Positions 33,121-39,556 of a stretch of DNA of 39,556 bases are shown here, piece by piece. The DNA lies in NCBI GenBank assembly GCA_964582985.1, contig CAZOUM010000025.1, forward strand, positions 1 to 39,556, given 5' to 3'. Positions within the stretch are counted from its first letter, which is position 1, and each line of letters begins with the position of its first letter. The stretch comes from CAZQYB01 sp964582985. GTDB taxonomy: Bacteria > Planctomycetota > Phycisphaerae > Sedimentisphaerales > Anaerobacaceae. The position numbers and the translations under genes were made by a program. Under the pieces are notes generated by a model, which searched no databases, was not told the DNA's origin, and saw nothing but the letters and a program-made list of their open reading frames with translations.

Positions 33121-34665
33121 ATGTATGTGAAGATGTACGCATTTGTGACGCTGATCGTTCTTTTTGGTTTTGGTGGTCCTTTGATTGCTGCGAAGAAGAC
33201 GACACCAGGGGGTGAGATTGACGCGGGGGGCAAGTATCTTCGGACAGTTAAAGCGTATGCCGATACTATGCTTCGGGATGGGCGGGATACTTATGGGCAG
33301 GCGCACTCACCGCTTTTTGCTACGACGCTCGACCGCAAGACGGTGAAGATTTTCGATGATGCGGCAATCGGGAAGCTGTTTCAGCAGCGGCTTGACGACT
33401 GGGAAAACTGGCGAATTCGAAATGCCGACCGGTACTTCGGCGGGGCAAATCCGCACCACCATATGAGCCTGTACCAGATTCTGTACGCCCTGACCGATGT
33501 CACCGGTGACAAGCGCTACGCCGCCGAGGCCGACAAATCCCTTCGCTGGTTCTTCAACAACTGTCAGAGCCCCGCGACCGGGCTGTTGGCGTGGGGCGAG
33601 CACATGGGATGGGACTTTCGAACCGAGTCAATTGTTCCGAGGGAAAAGTATAAGCACAAGCTCGTTTACGACGGGATGTGCCCGACGTATGCGATCCATG
33701 AGTTCGCGGGTCCGTGGGTGCTTTGGGAGCGGTCGTTCGATATTGCGTCCGGGCCCTGCCTGCGGTTCGCGAAGGGGCTGTGGGAACACCAGATCGGTGA
33801 TCACAGAACCGGCAACTACTCGCGACATGCGAACTATGCCTGGCACGGCACGCTTGTGAACGACGAATATCCGCGACACGGCGGCTTCTATATCGCGACG
33901 TGGGCCCATGCGTATGCTCGGACTAAGGACCCGTTTTTTACCCACGCAATCGAAACGCTTGTAGATTATATGGATGGTCGGCGAAGTCCACAGTCGGACG
34001 GGATTCCCGCCGAAAGCGCAGAACGCTCTAAGGGTCAGACGATTTGGACTACTAGTAATCTGTCGCTGGCGGTCGACATGCACGACAGCGCCGAAAAAGT
34101 TCCGCAGGCATTGGGTGAGAAGATGCGAAAAAGCGCGGCTCGGACGGACCGTGTTTTTCTCAAGCTCGGGCACGACCTTGCACCCGGCGGCAAAGGTTTT
34201 TTACTGAACGTACATACTCACAGTCTCGAACCGAAAGGGCCCAATCCTTACACGAATATACACAGTCATGCGGGGACGGCTAATCTTTGTCTGCTGCGGT
34301 ATCGGCAGACGAGGCTGGCTGGGTACAGGAAGCTCATCCTCGATGCAGCGAAGCTTTACCTTGCCAGGGGTATCGAATCCGGGCACGCCGTCATCGCCAA
34401 CGAACAGGCTTCAGTGATCTTTCTGCTGACCGGGGTGTATGAGATGACAAACGATAAACGCTACCTTGAGCGGGCGGATTTCTTTGCGAAACAGGCCGTC
34501 GAGTTGTTCCTGACCGAAGGATCTCCTCTACCTCAGGCAAACACCAAATACAAACACTATGAAGCTGTGGCCGGGCCGGACACACTAATGATGGCCCTGC
34601 TGAAACTGCACCTGATCCAGACCAACGCTCCAAAGAAGCCGCGCTTGATCTACTCTCACAGGTGA
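33121..34665 (+). CDS. Secreted protein with (alpha/alpha)-barrel features, possible polysaccharide lyase or glycosidase
   Basis: 514 residues, GGAG seven bases before ATG, signal peptide up to about residue 23 (VTLIVLFGFGGPLIAA). The mature part is a run of helix pairs with conserved aromatic and His residues: 'GGANPHHHMSLYQILYALTD', 'LLAWGEHMGWDF', 'YSRHANYAWHGTLVND', 'HGGFYIATWAHAYARTKD', 'IHSHAGTANLCLLRYRQT'. This fits six-hairpin glycosidase/lyase folds, which degrade uronic-acid glycans in the periplasm. I do not recognise a CAZy family and cannot name catalytic residues. It follows the SUMF1-sialidase gene on the same strand after 450 bp containing its own signals. Confidence 0.65.
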   Translation: MYVKMYAFVTLIVLFGFGGPLIAAKKTTPGGEIDAGGKYLRTVKAYADTMLRDGRDTYGQAHSPLFATTLDRKTVKIFDDAAIGKLFQQRLDDWENWRIRNADRYFGGANPHHHMSLYQILYALTDVTGDKRYAAEADKSLRWFFNNCQSPATGLLAWGEHMGWDFRTESIVPREKYKHKLVYDGMCPTYAIHEFAGPWVLWERSFDIASGPCLRFAKGLWEHQIGDHRTGNYSRHANYAWHGTLVNDEYPRHGGFYIATWAHAYARTKDPFFTHAIETLVDYMDGRRSPQSDGIPAESAERSKGQTIWTTSNLSLAVDMHDSAEKVPQALGEKMRKSAARTDRVFLKLGHDLAPGGKGFLLNVHTHSLEPKGPNPYTNIHSHAGTANLCLLRYRQTRLAGYRKLILDAAKLYLARGIESGHAVIANEQASVIFLLTGVYEMTNDKRYLERADFFAKQAVELFLTEGSPLPQANTKYKHYEAVAGPDTLMMALLKLHLIQTNAPKKPRLIYSHR

Positions 34666-34903
34666 TAAGATGTTATTGTACGTATTCAGGAAAATAAGAC
34701 AAATATGTTAAATGGGAAATCCAAGATACAATGAAAGCTTCCCAATTGAATATAGCAGTATAAACCATGATTCATTAACTCAACGGTAACATGGGAGAGT
34801 AATGCTACAGGCGGAGTTTGTTACTCGGCCTTTTTTATTGGATCAAATTTAGGCCGTCCATGTTACAAGACTTGATTTTTCCCTACTCCGTTATGTTTGC
34901 CGT
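34666..34903. other. 3' region with leader-like motif and weak terminator
   Basis: At about 34707 the phrase TTAAATGGGAAATCCAAGAT repeats the end of the family 2 leader, but no gene follows. GAGTAA (34797-34802) and TTACTC (34821-34826) could pair before a six-T run (34831-34836), a possible weak terminator. Confidence 0.4.
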
Positions 34904-35130
34904 TCAGGCCAATCGTCGGACATAGACATAATAGGCGCCGACGGTTTTGCCTTCGCGGTCTTCGAGCCAGGTCTGCAGGAAGGCCTTGCCGGCCTTTAGT
35001 TTCAGTCTGAATTTGACCACCTGCGGTTTATACAAAAGTTCTTTCGAAGAGCGCCTGCAATTTTTGCAGGCGGGCTACCGGCAAGGCAAGCTTTAAAGTC
35101 ATACTGGGCGTGAGTGAGGTCAACGTCTGT
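34904..35130 (-). pseudogene. C-terminal remnant of a sulfatase
   Basis: Reading the minus strand, the last 38 codons before the stop at 34904 give VVKFRLKLKAGKAFLQTW, a short acidic loop, then GAYYVYVRRLA. The intact sulfatase at 26534 ends VTFEMKLKAGKTRLQTW, loop, GAYYVYVKRLG. Upstream, in another frame, 'TDVDLTHA' matches the 'ADVDETKP' of that protein. Between them is a stretch with the palindrome GCCTGCAA/TTGCAGGC, which breaks the frame. The rest of the gene is gone. Confidence 0.8.
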
Positions 35131-35236
35131 TCAATACGTGGATGCTATTCTTATGTCGAGGTTTATCAGGGATTAGACAGCCGAACACTGCTCAGAGCTC
35201 GTTTTTCCCCTGCCCGTGCTTTCCGGGATACGAATT

Positions 35237-35941
35237 TCAGTATTCGGCATCGATATCAGCGGACACCTTTTTAACTCTTCTTTGGCAACTGTCGCAATTG
35301 CATATTCCGACTTGCCTGAGATGAGTAACGCCGGCAAGCCTTTTGGTCTCGATTAACTTGGCGCCTTTGGCCTCCATCTTCCGCAGAGCCAGCTTCGCAT
35401 CCTTCTTATTGTGCAGGCCTGATGCGTCGACTACGACTCTGACCCTCTTGCCCCGCTGCAGCAGTCCCAGTGCCGTCGCCTTAACTGCCCCTTCGGTACT
35501 GGCACCGATGAGAACAAACTCGTCCGCCCGCAGTTCGCTCAACAGCCTGTCTATTCGGGGCTCATCGAACGGGTCAAGGCACCGCTTGTAGAGAATAATC
35601 TGCCTGTAACGCTGCAACACATCCGTCGGCAAATCAGTGCTGTCGTCCGCTGTGAAACTGACATGGTTACTGAGCAACGTATACCGTATCTTTTTTTGCC
35701 CGTCGGTGCCGTCGATACAGTAGTCGATATGGTTCTCTCCGTTATGGTTGGGGTGAACCTCGCAGATGGAAATTATTGGAATGTTGCGGCGCCGCGCCCA
35801 AGCCATTATCCGGCGGATTCTGCCCAAAACCCGCCGGTGATTGCGTATACACGCACTGCCATCGGCCAGGAAAAAATCCCTCTGCGTGTTGATATCTATC
35901 AGCACACGCCTGCGCCGTCTTTTGAGCAATTGACGAATCAT
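35237..35941 (-). CDS. Isochorismatase-fold protein lacking the catalytic Cys
   Basis: The start at MIRQLLKRRRRR was chosen for GGAAGGGAA just upstream; a longer frame to 36037 or 36061 lacks such a site. The 234 residues show the cysteine-hydrolase plan: 'VLIDINTQRDFFLADGSA' (Asp, with two extra residues before Gln), 'HIDYCIDGTDGQKKI' (the GTpG turn), Lys in 'IILYKRCLDPFDEP', then 'FVLIGASTEGAVKATALGLL'. In active nicotinamidases and isochorismatases the last motif is TxxCVxxTA; here the Cys position is Ala. The C-terminus adds a Cys cluster (ICNCDSCQRR) that could bind metal. Hydrolase activity is therefore doubtful, and the function is unknown. Confidence 0.8.
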   Translation of the reverse strand: MIRQLLKRRRRRVLIDINTQRDFFLADGSACIRNHRRVLGRIRRIMAWARRRNIPIISICEVHPNHNGENHIDYCIDGTDGQKKIRYTLLSNHVSFTADDSTDLPTDVLQRYRQIILYKRCLDPFDEPRIDRLLSELRADEFVLIGASTEGAVKATALGLLQRGKRVRVVVDASGLHNKKDAKLALRKMEAKGAKLIETKRLAGVTHLRQVGICNCDSCQRRVKKVSADIDAEY

Positions 35942-36099
35942 TTCAGATTCCCTTCCAGCGTCACCCCACCTTAGTCCTATAATTGCTACGCCTTGCAAGG
36001 TAGACGGTTCGCAGCTCTTATCGAATAGTCTCTCCATATACTTTAACCGCAAAAGCGCCAAAAATCAAGTTCATTCTTCGCCTAAGCCGCATCCTTTCG

Positions 36100-36105
36100 T
36101 ATAAT
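36100..36105 (+). promoter_or_regulatory. Possible -10 element upstream of trmB
   Basis: A perfect TATAAT with TTCGCC 17 bases upstream as a weak -35. It would start a transcript about 130 bases before the trmB ATG. Confidence 0.3.
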
Positions 36106-36243
36106 ACAACTGTTGAAACCCTGATTTTGTGGCCCATTACATATCTCTACGTCTGCAAAAACAGGGTTCTTATCGGGATATTCCTGATTTTGATGGTCGA
36201 AGTGCCCTAATTGTAAAACTGGGTTTTTTGGATAGGATTGGTA

Positions 36244-36867
36244 ATGGCCCGAACGTTAAAGGACTACGCTTCGGTCTCGCTAAGGCCCGAAGATTTGGAC
36301 GGCGAAATGGATTTTGTCCGTCTTTTCGGACGTTCCAGCCCCGTCCATATCGAGGTCGGCTGCGGCAAGGGTACTTTCCTGCTCAATCAGGCTATGGCCG
36401 AGCCTGATGTCAATTTCCTCGGTATCGAACAGGCCAACAAGTACTACCGCTATGGCGTTGACCGCATCGGCCGATGGGGCCTGACAAACGTAAGGATAAT
36501 CCGCACCGACGCCGGGCACTTCCTGGCCAATTTCGTCCCTGCCGATTCTGTGGACTGCTACCACATCTATTTCCCCGACCCCTGGCCGAAGAAACGACAT
36601 CACAAAAGACGCCTTTTCTGCTCCGCAAATCTCCGGCAGCTCCTGCGCAGCTTAAAGACGGGAGGCATTCTAAGAGTAGCCACAGACCACCAAGAGTATT
36701 TTGAGTTATTAGACGAGCTGGTGGAAAGCCACAAGGACCGGCTCGAACCGATAGAATTCACGCCCGCCGCCGGCGCGGAGCCCGGTGAATTGGTCGGCAC
36801 TAATTACGAAAGAAAATACCTCAAAGAAGAAAGGCCAATCTACACTATCGCCGTAAGAAAAATATAA
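36244..36867 (+). CDS. trmB: tRNA (guanine-N7-)-methyltransferase
   Basis: ATG at 36244 with AGGA six bases upstream. The 207-residue product has the TrmB motifs in order: 'HIEVGCGKGTFLLNQA' (S-adenosylmethionine loop), 'FLGIEQANKYYRYGVDRI', 'VDCYHIYFPDPWPKKRHHKR' (the PDPWPKxRHxKRR signature of this enzyme), 'GGILRVATDHQEYFE', and the C-terminal 'TNYERKYLKEERPIYTI'. It methylates G46 of tRNA variable loops in the cytoplasm. It is a housekeeping gene, probably followed by marC in the same direction about 100 bp on. Confidence 0.96.
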   Translation: MARTLKDYASVSLRPEDLDGEMDFVRLFGRSSPVHIEVGCGKGTFLLNQAMAEPDVNFLGIEQANKYYRYGVDRIGRWGLTNVRIIRTDAGHFLANFVPADSVDCYHIYFPDPWPKKRHHKRRLFCSANLRQLLRSLKTGGILRVATDHQEYFELLDELVESHKDRLEPIEFTPAAGAEPGELVGTNYERKYLKEERPIYTIAVRKI

Positions 36868-36968
36868 CCTCCGAAAATGCCAAATTCAGCTTCGGCCCGT
36901 CTCTCAAGTACACGCTATAAACCAGCCGATAATGAGGAAGTAGTGCTGATACCGTATCGAGCGTACAT

Positions 36969-37571
36969 ATGACTTATATCGAGTCAATCTTGGCCCTTTT
37001 TGCTATTGTCGACCCGGTCGGCAATATCCCTATTCTTCTCGACGTAGTCGAGCATGTCCCTCAGGGCCAGAGCCGAAAGGCATTCAACACCGCCATTGTT
37101 GTTGGTGTGTCCATATTGGTAATATTTTCTTTTGCCGGCAAACAAGTCCTGACCGGAGTCTTCCACATCCAGATTCACGATTTGAAAATCGCCGGCGGAA
37201 TATTGCTGCTTATCATCGCCATCGACCATCTTATCTTCGGTACGCTGCGCCGGTCGGTTGCGGTAAGTGGCACCCTTGGCCCTTACGAAGTCGGCTGTGT
37301 GCCCCTCGCCTGCCCAATGCTTGCAGGCCCGGGCGCAATGGTAACCAGCCTGACCACACTCGAGGCGCATGGCCCACTGCCTGCACTCGTCGCGATAGCT
37401 GTCGTATTTTTCATCCTCTGGCTGATAATGCGATTTATTGACCCGTTGCAGAGAGTGCTCGGCAGACTCTTTTGCATGGTATTCTCAAAAGTAATGTGCC
37501 TGTTCATCGCCTCCATCGGCGTCCATATGATTATGTCCGCGATGCAGCACTACTTAGCCGCCGCCGAGTAA
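36969..37571 (+). CDS. MarC-family integral membrane protein
   Basis: 200 residues, six hydrophobic segments. The first helix contains ALFAIVDPVGNIPILLD, matching the conserved VDPxGxxPxF region of MarC/YhgN proteins. The middle has 'KIAGGILLLIIAIDHLIFG', and 'VPLACPMLAGPGAMVTSL' matches the P-L-A-x-P-x-x-x-GPG signature in the second half. Function of the family is not established; despite its name MarC is not shown to be a drug pump. No clear ribosome-binding site precedes the ATG at 36969. Confidence 0.92.
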   Translation: MTYIESILALFAIVDPVGNIPILLDVVEHVPQGQSRKAFNTAIVVGVSILVIFSFAGKQVLTGVFHIQIHDLKIAGGILLLIIAIDHLIFGTLRRSVAVSGTLGPYEVGCVPLACPMLAGPGAMVTSLTTLEAHGPLPALVAIAVVFFILWLIMRFIDPLQRVLGRLFCMVFSKVMCLFIASIGVHMIMSAMQHYLAAAE

Positions 37572-38019
37572 CGCTGGTCATCGTGGTAAGCCTCCGGTGT
37601 AGTGCGAAAACCAAAATGCAAATCTGCGAAACCTAAATGCGACAAAGAATTCACGCCGGCACCGTCCTTGAACGCTAAGAATATGATGCTTACGGCAACT
37701 GCTATGTCTTAGAGCCGAATTTTGCCCCCGACCCTGACGAAAAGAGCGATTATGGAAATCCGTATTATTTTCAGGGAAAAAGGCTTGATTTGCTGGACAG
37801 TGGTGCTTTAGAATTGATGACGTGGCCGTACAGAAATTACTCAACCCATTTAGGCCGTTGGCTACGATAGGCTTTAGAGCAAAGTTGAAAGGATACTTGG
37901 CCGGCGCGTTCGGCCGTTACCAGTCGGCCGACCAAAAAACAGGAGGAAAAAAGCAAAGACCAAAAATAGGTGACTGTCCTTAATTATTAATTATTAATTA
38001 TTGAAAAGGAGGAATAATT
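37572..38019. other. Intergenic region containing Rhs debris and AT repeats
   Basis: Besides the Rhs remnant at 37646-37870, it has AAATAGGTGACTGTCC at 37964-37979 and three tandem TAATTAT units (about 37980-38001). A strong AAAGGAGG ribosome-binding site then precedes the gene at 38020. Confidence 0.6.
37646..37870 (+). pseudogene. Rhs/YD-repeat core remnant
   Basis: The frame reads TVLER, a TAA stop where Tyr is expected, then EYDAYGN, and later YGNPYYFQGKRLDLLDSGAL, a degraded middle, NYSTHLGRWL and a stop. This order (YxYDAxGN, NPYxFxGRRLD, GRxL) is the Rhs-associated core end. It is cut at both ends and has a nonsense codon. No other Rhs gene lies in the window. Confidence 0.75.
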
Positions 38020-39426
38020 ATGTGTAGGAAATTGATTGTGTTAATCGCTGGAGCTTTGGTGCTGGGCCTGGCTGGTAGTGCGTCCGCCGCATACGATACG
38101 TTGACAGTTGGGCCAGGGGAGACTTACTATGTCACTGGGCCGTTAACGAGGGACAATTTTGACGTTGCCGGCACGCTGATAATTGAAAGCGGTGGACAAC
38201 TGAACGTGGGGACGGGAGACAATCACCCAAGATCTTATGTATGGGGTACCGAGGCTACACTTATTCTGAATGGCGGTACCGTTATGGTCAACTCCAGGCT
38301 TGTAGCCGGCAACAACAACGATGCTACTATCATTATCAACGACGGGCTTCTTAGAGTTGGTACTCCGAACAGCGTGGATGATTATGGCGATTTGAAGATG
38401 CCTGATGAGTTTGGCGGGGCTCAAAGGATTTATTTGAACGGCGGGATTTTATGGGCGCATCGAGCCCAGGTGAAGATAGAGGACGACGGCGTCGAGTCCG
38501 ACGCCATTATATATGTTGGCGGCGGTGAAATGCGTATTGATGAGCTCAATCCGGGCGACGAAGGCGACTGGGCTGAGTATGACCCTAACGAATGGAGGAA
38601 AGAGGGGAAGTTGCGTCCGGCTGAAAATAAAGGCTACTTTGAACTGGTCATCGAACCCAATACTCCTACCACGGACTATTACAGGATAACGGCCATCTGG
38701 GGTGAGGTTATAACCAATTCTATTGGAATGAAGCTTGTGCATATTCCAGCAGGGCAGTTTATGATGGGAGACGGTTTTACCGACGAAAGTATGCCAGACA
38801 TGTTTAGAGCAAAACCCCAGCACAAGGTTCGTATATCCAAAGACTTTTACATAGGAGTAATGGAGGTAACGCAGGCCCAGTGGAAGGCGGTCATGGGTAA
38901 TAATCCGAGCAAATTCAAAGGCGATGACCTTCCGGTTGAAAGTGTCACCTGGTACGGTGCGGTCAAATTCTGCAAGAGAATGAGCAAAGCAACCGGCAAA
39001 CACTATCGACTGCCGACTGAAGCGGAATGGGAGTATGCCTGCCGCGGTGGGACACAATCTCGGTACTACTGGGGAGACGATCCCAATGTTCTGGGCGAAT
39101 ATGCGTGGTACTATGTAAATAGTGAGGATCGAACACATCCAGTGGGCCAGAAAAAGCCCAATCCCTTTGGTTTATATGACATGCTGGGTAACGTAGTTGA
39201 GTTTTGCAGCGACTTTTACCATCCTACTTATTACACAAGGAGTCCAACCGTGGATCCGGAAAACACCGAAGCATATATAATGGGTCGTAGAGTTCAGCGC
39301 GGAGGCTCCTGGTGGGGCAAGTACGTGCATACGCCTTCTTCTTATACGTGTTCCGCTCGCACCGGAACGTCTACGTCTTGCAAATGGGATGATAATGGTT
39401 TGCGGGTCGTTGTGGAGGCAGAGTAG
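38020..39426 (+). CDS. Secreted SUMF1/FGE-domain protein with N-terminal beta-solenoid
   Basis: 468 residues, AAAGGAGG before ATG, signal peptide MCRKLIVLIAGALVLGLAGS ending in ASA. Residues about 30-165 look like a parallel beta-solenoid with repeated G-x-L-x-I/V turns ('GTLIIESGGQLNVG', 'ATLILNGGTVMVNSRLVAG', 'IYVGGGEMRI'). Residues about 232-468 form the FGE-sulfatase domain ('NSIGMKLVHIPAGQFMMG', 'HYRLPTEAEWEYACRGGT', 'FGLYDMLGNVVEF', 'VQRGGSWWGKYVHTPSSYTC'). The Cys pair needed for formylglycine formation is absent; only one Cys lies nearby, at the position after the pair. It is probably an extracellular binding or structural protein. Short inverted repeats flank the gene. Confidence 0.88.
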   Translation: MCRKLIVLIAGALVLGLAGSASAAYDTLTVGPGETYYVTGPLTRDNFDVAGTLIIESGGQLNVGTGDNHPRSYVWGTEATLILNGGTVMVNSRLVAGNNNDATIIINDGLLRVGTPNSVDDYGDLKMPDEFGGAQRIYLNGGILWAHRAQVKIEDDGVESDAIIYVGGGEMRIDELNPGDEGDWAEYDPNEWRKEGKLRPAENKGYFELVIEPNTPTTDYYRITAIWGEVITNSIGMKLVHIPAGQFMMGDGFTDESMPDMFRAKPQHKVRISKDFYIGVMEVTQAQWKAVMGNNPSKFKGDDLPVESVTWYGAVKFCKRMSKATGKHYRLPTEAEWEYACRGGTQSRYYWGDDPNVLGEYAWYYVNSEDRTHPVGQKKPNPFGLYDMLGNVVEFCSDFYHPTYYTRSPTVDPENTEAYIMGRRVQRGGSWWGKYVHTPSSYTCSARTGTSTSCKWDDNGLRVVVEAE

Positions 39427-39456
39427 TCAGATGAAGTTTTATATTTCGAAGTAGAA

Positions 39457-39477
39457 AATAGGGACAGCCACCTATTT
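39457..39477. repeat. Inverted repeat flanking the SUMF1 gene
   Basis: AAATAGG and CCTATTT pair around GACAGCCA. The segment GGGACAGCCACCTATTT is the reverse complement, with one or two changes, of AAATAGGTGACTGTCC at 37964-37979 on the other side of the gene. Confidence 0.55.
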
Positions 39478-39556
39478 CTTGCTTCGGCTGTGTCCAATCC
39501 CTACTTGTTTACGGCTTCAAGAGTTGATATACTGGATTCCGGCTCTTTGAAAATAC

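Noticed and set aside
35942..36061. Longer N-terminus for the isochorismatase-fold gene
   Set aside because: Starts there lack a ribosome-binding site and the added residues match nothing; GGAAGGGAA supports 35941.
29824..39426. SUMF1 proteins as the sulfatase-activating enzymes
   Set aside because: Both are secreted and lack the Cys pair of formylglycine-generating enzymes.

Overview
The window looks like a piece of a Planctomycetota chromosome, most likely Phycisphaerae/Sedimentisphaerales-like. This is inferred from the gene content: three Tat-exported Cys-type sulfatases, SUMF1/FGE-sulfatase-domain proteins, a GH20 hexosaminidase, a Gfo/Idh/MocA oxidoreductase with a Tat leader, an ECF sigma factor with a membrane tail, Rhs debris and long repeat-rich intergenic stretches. 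No rRNA or taxonomic marker settles it. Most genes are moderately GC-rich; positions 9.1-10.3 kb and 18.2-18.7 kb are clearly AT-rich and look acquired.

Layout. 0-2.2 kb: a sugar nucleotidyltransferase (5' end outside the window) overlapping a galactokinase-like GHMP kinase. 2.2-7.7 kb, minus strand: an SSS sodium/solute symporter, a secreted GH20 beta-hexosaminidase and a sigma-membrane fusion. 8-12.1 kb, plus strand: a beta-propeller lipoprotein, two AT-rich membrane proteins embedded in repeats (one followed by an attC-like palindrome), and a sulfatase. 12.5-14.7 kb: a membrane/spermidine-synthase-like fusion. 14.7-18.7 kb: an accessory island with tRNA-His, an HNH-AP2 endonuclease, degenerate tandem repeats, a Shedu (DUF4263) anti-phage nuclease and two unrecognised membrane proteins. 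19-21.7 kb: pyruvate phosphate dikinase. 22.3-28.3 kb: a lipoprotein, a Gfo/Idh/MocA oxidoreductase, a 35-residue lysine-rich protein and a two-sulfatase operon. 28.5-34.7 kb: a candidate attenuator leader, an intact GNAT and a truncated GNAT, a 949-residue SUMF1-sialidase fusion, a candidate short RNA and a secreted helical-barrel-like protein. 34.9-39.5 kb: a sulfatase remnant, a Cys-less isochorismatase-fold protein, trmB, marC, an Rhs remnant and a second SUMF1 protein bracketed by inverted repeats.

Together the secreted hydrolases, sulfatases, symporter, oxidoreductase and sugar kinase/nucleotidyltransferase fit use of sulfated, amino-sugar-containing polysaccharides. Neither SUMF1 protein keeps the FGE catalytic cysteines, so the sulfatases must be matured by an enzyme encoded elsewhere. 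The least explained material is non-coding: two families of dispersed hairpin elements placed just upstream of genes, two promoter/terminator or leader/terminator units, and the Shedu neighbourhood with its two orphan membrane proteins.
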